Below, one piece after another: positions 39,590 through 48,803 of a DNA stretch of 64,000 nucleotides (position 1 is the stretch's first letter; every line of letters begins with the position of its first letter). Under the pieces are notes generated by a model. It saw nothing but the letters and a program-made list of their open reading frames with translations, had not been told where the DNA came from and did no database searches. The stretch is taken from the NCBI GenBank assembly GCA_041392505.1, contig JAWKLX010000018.1, positions 96,034 to 160,033 on the forward strand, in the 5' to 3' direction. The translations under genes were made by a program, and so were the position numbers. Source of the stretch: UBA6168 sp041392505. GTDB lineage: Bacteria; Bacteroidota; Bacteroidia; Chitinophagales; Saprospiraceae.

Positions 39590-39634
39590 AAAAGTGGGCT
39601 GGTAAAATGGTCTTGCATTTTACCAGCCACTTTT
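39590..39634 (+). terminator. Hairpin terminator after the barrel-protein gene
   Basis: AAAAGTGGGCTGGTAAAATG and CATTTTACCAGCCACTTTT form a long near-perfect stem with one bulged G and a 6-nt loop, 30 bp after the stop. The flanking A and T stretches make it potentially bidirectional. Confidence 0.65.
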
Positions 39635-39774
39635 ATACACGCAATAAAAATCAGGATTTTATTTTTTACGCCGACAAATCAAACGGAGAAAAAACATTTT
39701 TGCAACAGTAAAAAAATCAAATTACTACTTAGTCTTGCTGAAAGCGAAACATTTGATTTTTAGAACTTTGCCAC

Positions 39775-39867
39775 ATGGAAAAACCGCAGACATTAGAAGA
39801 CTTTTATGCCAGCGAAAAAAAATTGAATACACTTATACCGAAAACAATACCTTTCATACCTGTTTAG
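39775..39867 (+). pseudogene. Possible truncated start of an AraC-type regulator gene
   Basis: The frame MEKPQTLEDFYASEKK resembles the N-terminal motif of a common Bacteroidota AraC-type regulator family, but it stops after 30 codons and nothing recognisable follows in any frame. TAGAACTTTG just upstream looks like a promoter remnant. From here to 40241 I see no gene, only short hairpins such as TTCCCGAAGTAAATTCGGGA near 40137. Confidence 0.25.
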
Positions 39868-40241
39868 CCTACCACTCGTTCCAAACTCACCTTTCGTTCT
39901 ACACAGCCTGATTATCTTGCAGTATTCCTTATTTGGAATAACCAATAAAATCAAACTTTTAGCACAGTCCTGTCGGATTAGCAAAATCATTGTCCATTTT
40001 TACATAATAAATTCAGGTCGGATGAAAGCAAAGGTTTATTTAGGATCATTCAAAAAATAACTTCACCATTTGGACGGATTTACCGATGTAAAATCGGCAC
40101 AGGCTTTTTGCCCTTATTTTTTTCTTTAAAATCAGTTCCCGAAGTAAATTCGGGACAGGCTATAGTATCAACAATACTTCTTCTTTTAAAGAAAATCTAA
40201 GACCAAAACAACCTCGTCGAAATGTCGAACTTATTCTTTGA

Positions 40242-40798
40242 ATGATCCTTAACTACTATTTTTTTATTGAAGTTTGTTTTTTCTCTCCACGCCCAGACGG
40301 CAGGCGAAAGCCACATTGTCATAAGTGGCGATTCAACTATTTTAAATATATCCAACTATACTTCCGGTGACATTCAATGGCAGGAAAAAGATAGTCTTCT
40401 TGGGACTTGGAAAAACTTGCCGGAGCAAACAATGCCAGTTTATCAATTCCCTCTGGATTTGTCCCTTCGGAAAAATATTATAGAGCGGTCCTTTTCAATG
40501 GTCCTAACGGAAAGGCCTATTTAACGGATGCCATAAAGGTTGAATTAAAAAATAGCCCCGCAGCTATTTAAGTGGGTGATAAATATGCAGGCGGTCATTT
40601 TTTCTGAATCAGGATAGTTTCTTGTATATCATTGGAGATTCGGTTTTTCAGGCACCTTAGGGATGCCACGGAATGGATATTGATGGTGCGAACCTTTTTT
40701 CGCAAATTGATCATGAAAACAGACTGCTGTTTTTAAAAGGAAATAACAAGCCGCTTGGTATTGGTCAGATATACTACCATTTTACAATGTCACAGTAA
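40242..40798 (+). pseudogene. Decayed secreted-protein gene
   Basis: Fragments in shifted frames add up to one secreted protein. A signal peptide (MILNYYF..KFVFSLHAQ) leads to a domain containing ISGDSTILNISNYTSGDIQW and then, after a shift in a CCC run near 40446, SGFVPSEKYYRAVLF. An in-frame TAA at about 40569 and another shift in a T run near 40599 precede VGDKYAGGHFFLNQD. There a TAG replaces the residue before GCHGMDIDGA, where a Trp would be expected. GDKYAGG and GCHG match a module common at the C-terminus of Bacteroidota secreted proteins. Some breaks look like homopolymer errors, but the two stop codons point to genuine decay. Confidence 0.55.
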
Positions 40799-40907
40799 TC
40801 GGATTATTGTCATTATATTACTTTTAATTAAACCAACATATTTACAATACAAACCGATAAAACTTGCAGTATGAACCGATAAAAAACCTCCTGCAAAAAA
40901 ATAAACC

Positions 40908-42518
40908 ATGAAGATCCGATTACTCAAAACTGTTTACTTCCTCTCGCTGCCCCTGTTTTTTTTTGCCCAGCAAACTGTGGGGCTATTCTTAAACACTCCT
41001 TCCGCACAAAATGGCTACACCCTATTTTGTAATAATGAAAAAACCTATTTAATTGATAATTGTGGTTTCACCATTAATATATGGGAAAGCCAGCACGAAC
41101 CGGGATTAGGTGTTTATTTATTGGAAAATGGGGATTTATTACGTGCGGCCAGGATGACCAACGAATTTTCTGGAGGGCATTTTGAAAAATTTGATTGGGA
41201 CGGAAATTTAATTTGGTCTTATGAATATTTGGATAATAATGCTCAAACTCACCACGATATTGAACCACTTCCAAATGGTAATTTTTTAGCCATCGCTTGG
41301 GAAAAACATCCTACTTCTGATGCCCAACAAAATGGTCGAATTTACGAAGGCGAAGTGTGGTCGGAATGCATTATTGAATTTGAAATTACCGATAATAACC
41401 AAGCCAATATCGTTTGGAAATGGCGGTTGTGGGATCACCTCATTCAAGATCAGGATAGCAGCAAATTGAATTACGGGAATATTTCAGAACATCCTGAATT
41501 GGTGGACATTAACTTCATCGGCGATCAAGAAGGTTCTGAAGAAGACTGGATTCATTTGAATGCCATTGACTACAATCCTTCATTGGATCAGATTGCTGTG
41601 AGTTCCCGCAATTTCAGCGAAATATGGATCATTGACCATAGTACCTCCACCACCGAAGCAGCCTCTCATACTGGCGGGAATTCAGGAATGGGAGGTGATA
41701 TTTTATACCGTTATGGCAACCCTCTTGCCTATCAAAGGGGCACCTCTTCCGATCAGGTTTTGTTCCAACAACACGATGTTCGCTGGTCAGAGGACGGGCA
41801 ACAATTATCTGTTTTCAACAACCAATATGAACATGAAAAATCAGCTGTGCAAATTTGGACACCACCCATAAATAATGACGGCACTTATTTAATTCAAACC
41901 AATCAACCTTTTGGCCCAGACCATTTTGATTGGGAATATTCCGCTGAAGGATTTTATAGTAAATACATGTCTAGCGCGCAACATTTACCAAATGGCAATA
42001 TATTAATTTGCGAAGCGGACGACGGCCGTCTCATAGAAATGACCAAAGAAAAAGAAATCGTTTGGGAATATATCAACCCTGTCAATTCAATGGGCTCTCC
42101 TATTGAACAAGGTAGCGTACCAATTTATAATGACCTTTTCCGTGGAACAAAATACGCCGCCGACTTTCCAGCTTTTATGGGAAAAGACTTGACACCAGGC
42201 CCGCCAGTGGAATTAAATCCATGGCCTGCTGATTGCGAATTAAATCCGACAGGAATAATTAATAATAAGGCATTAAATAATCAAGTCACCATTTATGGAA
42301 ACCCCGTTGTCGAGCATTTAAAAATAAATTCTTCAATTAATTCTGATGCAATTACGATGAATTTAATTGATTTAACCGGAAAGAATATTTTCCAAAAAGA
42401 AATTAATTATGGATTAACCGAAATAAATAATCAGGACATTTCTTCTGGTATTTATTTTTTGGTTTTTAGAAAGGAAAATGGGGAGACTTTTTCTCAAAAA
42501 ATAAGTGTAATAAATTAG
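40908..42518 (+). CDS. T9SS-exported arylsulfotransferase-family (ASST-like) protein
   Basis: A 536-residue protein with a signal peptide (1-21, ending FAQQ) and a six-bladed propeller-like body typical of the ASST family. Signature blocks are HHDIEPLPNGNFL, EEDWIHLNAIDYNP, QQHDVRWSEDGQQ, QHLPNGNILICEADDGRL and EIVWEYINP. A T9SS tail occupies about residues 447-536, with GNPVVEHLKI and a final KISVIN. Bacterial ASSTs transfer sulfate between aryl groups with a catalytic histidine, but many of these Bacteroidota homologues are uncharacterised, so activity is not certain. Two copies of AACCGATAAAA lie within 60 bp upstream. Leucine and isoleucine codons are A+T-rich. Confidence 0.82.
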   Translation: MKIRLLKTVYFLSLPLFFFAQQTVGLFLNTPSAQNGYTLFCNNEKTYLIDNCGFTINIWESQHEPGLGVYLLENGDLLRAARMTNEFSGGHFEKFDWDGNLIWSYEYLDNNAQTHHDIEPLPNGNFLAIAWEKHPTSDAQQNGRIYEGEVWSECIIEFEITDNNQANIVWKWRLWDHLIQDQDSSKLNYGNISEHPELVDINFIGDQEGSEEDWIHLNAIDYNPSLDQIAVSSRNFSEIWIIDHSTSTTEAASHTGGNSGMGGDILYRYGNPLAYQRGTSSDQVLFQQHDVRWSEDGQQLSVFNNQYEHEKSAVQIWTPPINNDGTYLIQTNQPFGPDHFDWEYSAEGFYSKYMSSAQHLPNGNILICEADDGRLIEMTKEKEIVWEYINPVNSMGSPIEQGSVPIYNDLFRGTKYAADFPAFMGKDLTPGPPVELNPWPADCELNPTGIINNKALNNQVTIYGNPVVEHLKINSSINSDAITMNLIDLTGKNIFQKEINYGLTEINNQDISSGIYFLVFRKENGETFSQKISVIN

Positions 42519-42570
42519 GGGAATAAAAAACGGCAGTGTCCGAAGTACAAGGCTAAAAACATTTAAGGCC

Positions 42571-42650
42571 CAAAGGGATGACAGCCTTTAGCGAGGAATG
42601 TGAATCCTTCTAAATTCGTGTCCCCCTCGCTATGAGATACCATCCTTTGA
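42571..42650. repeat. Imperfect inverted repeat in the gap before the GH81 gene
   Basis: CAAAGGGATG...TTAGCGAGG on the left pairs with CCTCGCTA...CATCCTTTG on the right. The whole is a roughly 80-bp hairpin-forming unit, possibly a REP-like element or a terminator of the preceding gene. The rest of the 42519-42916 gap has no gene. Confidence 0.45.
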
Positions 42651-42880
42651 GACTGATTATGATCGCCTTACTTTAGATTCACCGCTACTTTTTAAAAAAG
42701 AAGCAACCCAAATGCCTGTTCACGCAAGTGGTGACTTGCAAGGATTGTTTTTATAATTTTTCCAATTCGATACCTATCGCTCCCGATTTTGCGTAGTGAA
42801 AGCGTAGTGAAAAAATCCTATTTTTTTTGTAGATGTAGTCATGCCGTAGTGAAAAAAGTAATTTTCAGGTACACGAAGCA

Positions 42881-42888
42881 TAGTTTTG
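42881..42888 (+). promoter_or_regulatory. -7 promoter element of the GH81 gene
   Basis: TAGTTTTG is an exact TAnnTTTG match 28 bp before the ATG. The -33 region has only a weak TTTTC, so the call rests on the -7 match and its position. Confidence 0.45.
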
Positions 42889-42916
42889 TTTTTTCATTAT
42901 TGCTAAAACAATCTTT

Positions 42917-45900
42917 ATGATGCTCAATCGACTACTTAAATGTTCTCTCCTCTTTTTGACCCTTTTCCTCACTACTCAAAAAACCCTCGCACAAGTAATA
43001 AACGTCGGCAGTGGTAGCTACACCACCGCTTTTCCCGGTGTGGACGCAGCAGGAAGAAACACCTTTCCATCGGGCACTCCTTTTACAACCGGTGCGGCAG
43101 CGGACAAACCCACCCCCACCAATGATTGGTGGTCGCATAAAGTAAAAAACAACCATTCCAGCAATTTATTCAATTATCCGTTTACGATGAAAACGGTCAA
43201 CAGTGGGTTAGTGGTGTCCTACATCCCTTGGGGCGTCATCGACGATATTGAACCGGTGGTCATCGGCGTGACCGGGCTGAATGCTTCGGCGGCCAATGTT
43301 TCGGATTTTTCGGATTGGACCGTTTCGATGGACTGGAGCAATGCGGCGCATAATTTCCAAACCACAGCGGGCATCGGCATGCCGTTTTTGTATTTTTCAA
43401 AAGCCTCAACTGATGTAGCACAGGTCACGGTGAACCAAGGGACGGTGACCATTGCCAATGAAATGCTGGTCATCGTGGATGCCCGGAACGGGGCCGATTT
43501 TGCCGTTTATGCGCCCGTTGGCAGCGTTTGGACGCAAAGCGGAAATACTTACACCTCTACCTTAAATGGGCAAAACTATTGGTCGTTGGGGTTCATCCCG
43601 TTGAACGCCCCCGATGTAAATACGGTAGCGAATGCTTATAAAAAATACGCTTACGTATTCCCAACCGACACCAAAGTGGATTGGGATTTTAACGAAACCA
43701 CCTCCGTCGTCACCACCAATTTTACGATCGAGACCGAGGTAAAAGAAGGCACCGACTCGACGATGCTGATCGGCTTGTTGCCACACCAATGGTCCAATTT
43801 GGGCACCAATTCACCTTCGTTCAGCACTTATACTTACAACACGGTGCGAGGCGAATTAAAAACGATGGAGGCCAATGGCTTTACGGTGGAAAATACTTTT
43901 CACGGAATTTTACCGACGCTGCCATACGTGGATTATTACAGCCCCAACTTTAGTCCGGCCAAGTTGAATGATAAAATTAAGCTGCTGGAAAATGATGGCC
44001 TGAATACCTGGACAGACTCCTACAACGAAGGTCAAGAGATGAACCGCCTCATTCAAACGGCACGGATTGCGGAGTTGTCCGGCGATACCGATGCCTTGCA
44101 AAAACTGCTAACGACCGTAAAAACACGGCTGGAAGATTGGTTGAAAATAAACGGCAACGAGGTCGCTTTTCTATTTTATTACAATCAAACTTGGTCGGCG
44201 ATGATAGGCTATCCGGCAGGTCACGGGCAAGACGGCAACATCAATGACCATCATTTCCACTGGGGCTATTTTATCCATGCGGCTTCTTTCGTAGAACAGT
44301 TCGAACCGGGATGGGCCGCACAATGGGGCGAGATGATCAACCTGTTGGTGCGCGATGCCGCAAGCGCTGACCGGGATGATGATTTGTTTCCTTTTCTAAG
44401 AAATTTTAGCCCTTATGCGGGGCATTGTTGGGCCAACGGATTTGCCTCCTTTCCGCAGGGCAACGACCAAGAATCGACCTCCGAAAGCATGCAGTTCAAT
44501 TCCTCGCTGATCCATTGGGGCGAGATCACGGAAAATGATTCCATCAGGGATTTAGGGATCTATTTATACACCACCGAGCAGTCGGCGGTGGAAGAATATT
44601 GGTTCGATAAATACGACCGCAATTTTACCCCATCGCACCCCTACAGTCTGGTGTCGAGGGTTTGGGGAAACAGCTACGACAATGGCACTTTTTGGACCAA
44701 CGACATTGCCGCTTCTTACGGCATTGAGCTGTACCCTATTCATGGTGGCTCGCTTTATCTGGGGCATGACACGAATTATGTCCATCAACTTTGGAACGAA
44801 ATTGAGCAGAACACGGGCATTTTGACCAATGAAGCAAACGTCAATCTCTGGCATGACATCATGTGGGAATACTTGGCTTTTGTCGACCCGCAAAAAGCGA
44901 TTGATTTATATGATAGTTATCCCGATAGGTCCTTGAAATTCGGGGTGTCCGATGCCCAAACCTACCACTGGTTGCACAGCATGAATGTTTTGGGAAATGT
45001 GGATGTGAGCCTCACCGCCGACCATCCCTTGGCTGCAGCTTTCACCAAAAATGGTTCGACCATTTACGTAGGGCAAAATTATGGCAGCAACAGCATCGAC
45101 GTCACCTTCTCGGACGGCTATGTCCTCAACGTTCCGCCAAGAACCTTGGCCACCAGTTTGGACATTTCGCTTAGCGGTGTGTTGTCATCGAGTTTTTCAG
45201 CCGCCTATCCGGGCGGCAGTGTCGACCTGACAGCTACGGTGAGTGGGGGAACAGCCACCGAGGTGGAATTTTACGACGGAGAAAATCTGGTGGGCCAAAC
45301 AACGCAAGCCCCTTATGTGGTTACGGCGGATAATTTGACATTGGGCCAGCATCATTTTTATGCAAAAGTTTATGACGGAACGAAGTTTATCATCACGAAT
45401 TTAGTAACGGTTTTGGTGGGACAACAACGCCCATACGCAGGGTTGCCTATCCCCATACCGGGGACGTTTGATGCCGCCCATTATGATATTTTTGAAGGTG
45501 GCGTCGGGAATGGCATTGCCTACCAAGATGCCTCGATTATTAATGAAGGCAATTTCCGGTTGGACGAATATGTCGATGCAGAAACAAACGCATCGGAAGG
45601 CAATATCGTGGGTTGGATCGTGGCCGGGGAATGGTTGGAATATACCGTTGACGTCGAGCAAGCAGGTAATTACAACCTGACTTTTAGGTATGCTTGTGGA
45701 AATAGTGCGGGCGGCGGGCCCTTGAGCATAACCGCAGATGGTCAATTATTGAAATCAGGGATTACCGTCAATAATACCGGCGGTTGGAACACCTGGTCGA
45801 CCAAAACCGTCAATGATATTCCTTTGAAAAGTGGCAAGCAAGTCTTGCGATTGTTTTTTGACAATGGAGAATTGAATGTGGGGAAATTCACCTTTACCTA

Positions 45901-47032
45901 TTCCTCCCCGTTGACTTACGGCCAACCGATTGCCGATGCCGGCGCCAATCAATTCATCTTGCTGCCGCAAAATAACACGACTTTGGATGGCAGTGCGAGC
46001 CTTGACCCGGATGGCGATCTTTTGACCTATTCTTGGACACAGGTTTATGGCCCAACTACCCTCTCGTTTTCCAATGCACAAGCTGCCCAACCAACCATTT
46101 CTTCCTTGGTCGAAGGAGTTTATTTGTTAAAATTGAAAGTCGATAACGGTAGTTATTCCGATGAAGATGAGGTGCTGATTATAGCCAGTTTGACCAGCAA
46201 TGTTGCGCCAACGGTATCGCTGCTTTCGCCCTTGGACAATGCGGAATACCTGGAAGGGGAAAACATCCTCATTGCTGCCCTGGCTGCCGATTTGAACGAC
46301 AGCGTGCAAAAGGTGGAGTTTTATGTTGACGGAATGATTTTGACCACCATTGACCAGCCTCCTTACGAGTATGACTGGAGCTCCGTACCCGGCATTTATA
46401 CCTTGACCGCCGTGGCTTACGACAGCAATAATGCCGCCACCTCCTCCAATGCCGCCACTATAGAAATCAAGCCCGCACCGCCCTGCAACGGCACTTCGTG
46501 GAATGGTGATTTCGGCTATGAATTTTCACCTGACGACAACAACCCAACCCTCACTTTCCTCTCCAATCAGCCGGGCGTAGGCACGCCAACTTGTATCTTA
46601 TACTACGGCACCGACCCGAACAATATGCCGGGCTACGGGGTGACGAGGAACGTACCTTTTCAGATCAATGCCAGCGAAGGCACAAAGATTTATTTCTACT
46701 ACACGTATTCTTTTCCCGGCGTAGTGGAGAAGAACAACGCCGACCACAAGGACACTTATGTGATCGGGACTTGTATCAACCCGGTGTCCGTTCAGGATTT
46801 CCAACAACTGAACTTGACCTATTACCCCAATCCGGTAACGGATATTTTAAACATCGAACTACCCGCCGGAAAAAATGAAATCACCGTTTACGATGTGACC
46901 GGACGGATACTTGACGCAACCACTGTTTCAGCAAGCCTTTTTAAATATGACATGCATTCCTTTTCCGCAGGGATGTATTTTGTTGCGGTGAAAAATGGGG
47001 AGAAAAGAGCAGTGCTAAAAGTGGTGAAGTAA
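42917..47032 (+). CDS. T9SS-exported GH81 endo-beta-1,3-glucanase with CBM6 and CBM56
   Basis: A 1371-residue enzyme. After the signal peptide (1-26, ending TLAQV), residues about 30-760 are a glycoside hydrolase family 81 domain with the hallmark INDHHFHWGYF near 441 and the paired catalytic glutamates in NDQESTSESM (E519 and E523). This predicts endo-acting cleavage of beta-1,3-glucan such as laminarin or callose. An Ig-like domain, a CBM6 (about 855-995, with AGEWLEYTVDV), a PKD/REJ-like domain (ANQFILLPQNN), another Ig-like domain and a CBM56-type beta-1,3-glucan-binding module (about 1188-1280, starting CNGTSWNGDFGYEF) follow. The T9SS tail begins near 1297 (YYPNPVTD). It is flanked by a TAGTTTTG promoter and a strong terminator, so it is probably transcribed alone. 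Confidence 0.93.
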   Translation: MMLNRLLKCSLLFLTLFLTTQKTLAQVINVGSGSYTTAFPGVDAAGRNTFPSGTPFTTGAAADKPTPTNDWWSHKVKNNHSSNLFNYPFTMKTVNSGLVVSYIPWGVIDDIEPVVIGVTGLNASAANVSDFSDWTVSMDWSNAAHNFQTTAGIGMPFLYFSKASTDVAQVTVNQGTVTIANEMLVIVDARNGADFAVYAPVGSVWTQSGNTYTSTLNGQNYWSLGFIPLNAPDVNTVANAYKKYAYVFPTDTKVDWDFNETTSVVTTNFTIETEVKEGTDSTMLIGLLPHQWSNLGTNSPSFSTYTYNTVRGELKTMEANGFTVENTFHGILPTLPYVDYYSPNFSPAKLNDKIKLLENDGLNTWTDSYNEGQEMNRLIQTARIAELSGDTDALQKLLTTVKTRLEDWLKINGNEVAFLFYYNQTWSAMIGYPAGHGQDGNINDHHFHWGYFIHAASFVEQFEPGWAAQWGEMINLLVRDAASADRDDDLFPFLRNFSPYAGHCWANGFASFPQGNDQESTSESMQFNSSLIHWGEITENDSIRDLGIYLYTTEQSAVEEYWFDKYDRNFTPSHPYSLVSRVWGNSYDNGTFWTNDIAASYGIELYPIHGGSLYLGHDTNYVHQLWNEIEQNTGILTNEANVNLWHDIMWEYLAFVDPQKAIDLYDSYPDRSLKFGVSDAQTYHWLHSMNVLGNVDVSLTADHPLAAAFTKNGSTIYVGQNYGSNSIDVTFSDGYVLNVPPRTLATSLDISLSGVLSSSFSAAYPGGSVDLTATVSGGTATEVEFYDGENLVGQTTQAPYVVTADNLTLGQHHFYAKVYDGTKFIITNLVTVLVGQQRPYAGLPIPIPGTFDAAHYDIFEGGVGNGIAYQDASIINEGNFRLDEYVDAETNASEGNIVGWIVAGEWLEYTVDVEQAGNYNLTFRYACGNSAGGGPLSITADGQLLKSGITVNNTGGWNTWSTKTVNDIPLKSGKQVLRLFFDNGELNVGKFTFTYSSPLTYGQPIADAGANQFILLPQNNTTLDGSASLDPDGDLLTYSWTQVYGPTTLSFSNAQAAQPTISSLVEGVYLLKLKVDNGSYSDEDEVLIIASLTSNVAPTVSLLSPLDNAEYLEGENILIAALAADLNDSVQKVEFYVDGMILTTIDQPPYEYDWSSVPGIYTLTAVAYDSNNAATSSNAATIEIKPAPPCNGTSWNGDFGYEFSPDDNNPTLTFLSNQPGVGTPTCILYYGTDPNNMPGYGVTRNVPFQINASEGTKIYFYYTYSFPGVVEKNNADHKDTYVIGTCINPVSVQDFQQLNLTYYPNPVTDILNIELPAGKNEITVYDVTGRILDATTVSASLFKYDMHSFSAGMYFVAVKNGEKRAVLKVVK

Positions 47033-47052
47033 AGGGGGGGGATACTAAAAAA

Positions 47053-47104
47053 CAAAACTGCCCTTGTAAGATTTTTGATCTTGCAAGGGCAGTTTTGTTT
47101 TTTT
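47053..47104 (+). terminator. Strong rho-independent terminator after the GH81 gene
   Basis: The arms at 47053-47072 (CAAAACTGCCCTTGTAAGAT) and 47078-47097 pair over 20 bp with one wobble around a 5-nt loop, followed by seven T. It lies 20 bp after the stop. Confidence 0.9.
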
Positions 47105-47195
47105 GAACCACGCCTGCAAGCGAACAAGTAAATTTGACTTATGGCTCAATTCATTGGTAGAAATCATTAAGATGAGGCGGTCAAAAATTTTATAC

Positions 47196-47228
47196 TTGTA
47201 AGATCAGGGGCAACTGTTGCTACCTTTG
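47196..47228 (+). promoter_or_regulatory. Consensus Bacteroidota promoter
   Basis: TTG at 47196-47198 and TACCTTTG at 47221-47228 are separated by 22 bp, matching the -33/-7 promoter of the Bacteroidota primary sigma factor. It lies 44 bp before the ATG of the small antitoxin-like gene. Confidence 0.6.
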
Positions 47229-47272
47229 CAATGGTCAAAAAAAATATTTTATTTTTACTAAAAATATAGCCA

Positions 47273-47485
47273 ATGAGTGTGCAATCGATCAAAGAAGAAA
47301 TCAAGAACTGGGACAAATCTCAACAAGCAGAGTTGATACATTTTATAGTAGAACTCCTGACGAATGATCAATTTCAATTATCTGACAATTGGAAAAAGGA
47401 GCTGGATAAAAGAACTGCGGCGCTGAAAAATGGCACTTCGATAGGGCGTCCTGCTCAAGATGTGATCGCTAAATATGCGATGTGA
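47273..47485 (+). CDS. Addiction-module-component (antitoxin-like) protein without partner toxin
   Basis: A 70-residue protein resembling the putative addiction-module component family (Unstab_antitox type), with a helical N-terminal half (IKEEIKNWDKSQQAELIHFI) and the family-like end ELDKRTAALKNGTSIGRPAQDV. In typical loci a RelE/ParE-like toxin gene follows directly and the antitoxin neutralises it. Here the next gene is a lipoprotein 90 bp away, with no toxin on either side. It has its own consensus promoter. It may be an orphan antitoxin or have another role. Confidence 0.6.
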   Translation: MSVQSIKEEIKNWDKSQQAELIHFIVELLTNDQFQLSDNWKKELDKRTAALKNGTSIGRPAQDVIAKYAM

Positions 47486-47574
47486 GGAAAACAAATTGAT
47501 AACAAAACGAAACGATACAATATTTACCCAACTAAAAAGGTTCGTTAGCATGTCTTATCTAAAAAATATATTTT

Positions 47575-48708
47575 ATGAAATACCTCTCTTCGGTGCTAAT
47601 CTTCACGACGCTTGTTTTTTTTGTTTTTTCCTGCAATAAAGAGGACGATGCATCTTCCTCCAATTTCCATACACCATGCGAAACGGTGATCGACAACTGG
47701 GAAATCAAGGTGCTGCCATTGCCGGAGATACAACGGCAAAACGACTTTTTCTTTACCAGCGATGAAACGGGTTATACGGTTGGGGATGCTGGCACCATCC
47801 TAAAAACCACCAACGGCGGAGAAGACTGGAAATTCGTTGAACGGTACTATGATTTGACCACGAGCAGTATCGTCAAGGACGCTTTGACAAAAGCAAGGCT
47901 GACCAAGGTTTTTTTCGTGGGCGAGGCCATTGGCTATGTGGGCGGTGAAGCCGAAAACATTCCTATATCGGGTGGGAATTTGGACGCTGTCTTGTTGAAA
48001 ACAACAGATGGTGGCAATACTTGGAGCAAGCAATATTTGCCCGAGATTAGAGCGGTGAAAGACCTATATTTCTTTGATTCAAACAATGGACTTGCTATAT
48101 TTTTGGTTTACGATGAAAACAATTTTTTAAAGCATAAACTGTTTGTCACACATGATGCTGGAGTATCTTGGGAGGCTGTTTCAATGCCTAATCTGACCAT
48201 CCAAAGCTCCCAAATTGACATACATAATACCAGCGTTGGCATTTGGGTGGTCGAAAACTATACTAGCTCAAAGTATCTCCGCTCAGCCGATCAAGGGGCT
48301 ACTTGGCAGGAAATCCCTATTCCTTCCAATGAATGCAATTGGGTCGCATTCAAATCCGAAGAGTTGGGGTTTGCCAACTGCGATGGAAAATCCTTCAAAA
48401 CCACCGACGGTGGTAATTCATGGGTAGAAATAACTGACCATACCGTAGACAGAGCCGCCCTGGAGCATTTCTACACTGAATCTGAGGGCTTTGCTATCGT
48501 ACCAGTATATGATTATAAAAGTGGTGGTGGCGAAGGCTGGCAGGAGTTGAACTCTTTTGAAGTGTACCAGACCAAAGACGGTGGTATTAATTGGAAAAAA
48601 TCATTGATTGATAAAGAATGCGATTTCACAGGGAAAAGCTTCTTCCTTTCCAATGAGGTATTTTATACACTAGGAAATAGAGCAGTAAATAAATTTACTC
48701 GGCAGTAA
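47575..48708 (+). CDS. Ycf48-like Asp-box propeller lipoprotein
   Basis: A 377-residue lipoprotein (lipobox FVFSCNK, Cys17) with a seven-bladed-propeller pattern of Ycf48/BNR type. Repeated motifs are TTNGGEDW, TTDGGNTW, SADQGATW, TTDGGNSW and TKDGGINW, with blade starts such as ETGYTVGDAGTIL and EAIGYVGGEAENI. In cyanobacteria Ycf48 assists photosystem II assembly, but in heterotrophs such proteins are surface or periplasmic propellers of unknown function, and no photosynthetic role is implied. Confidence 0.82.
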   Translation: MKYLSSVLIFTTLVFFVFSCNKEDDASSSNFHTPCETVIDNWEIKVLPLPEIQRQNDFFFTSDETGYTVGDAGTILKTTNGGEDWKFVERYYDLTTSSIVKDALTKARLTKVFFVGEAIGYVGGEAENIPISGGNLDAVLLKTTDGGNTWSKQYLPEIRAVKDLYFFDSNNGLAIFLVYDENNFLKHKLFVTHDAGVSWEAVSMPNLTIQSSQIDIHNTSVGIWVVENYTSSKYLRSADQGATWQEIPIPSNECNWVAFKSEELGFANCDGKSFKTTDGGNSWVEITDHTVDRAALEHFYTESEGFAIVPVYDYKSGGGEGWQELNSFEVYQTKDGGINWKKSLIDKECDFTGKSFFLSNEVFYTLGNRAVNKFTRQ

Positions 48709-48803
48709 GGGACTGTTAAAAACTTCTCATGAAAACCACTGTCTTGTCCTAAAATAGGTTTACACAAAGAGATTATAAACAATGGAAATGGCAGACCGAA
48801 TAT

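Noticed and set aside
47575..48708. Ycf48-like protein as evidence for photosynthesis
   Set aside because: The propeller family is widespread in heterotrophs and no other photosystem gene is present.
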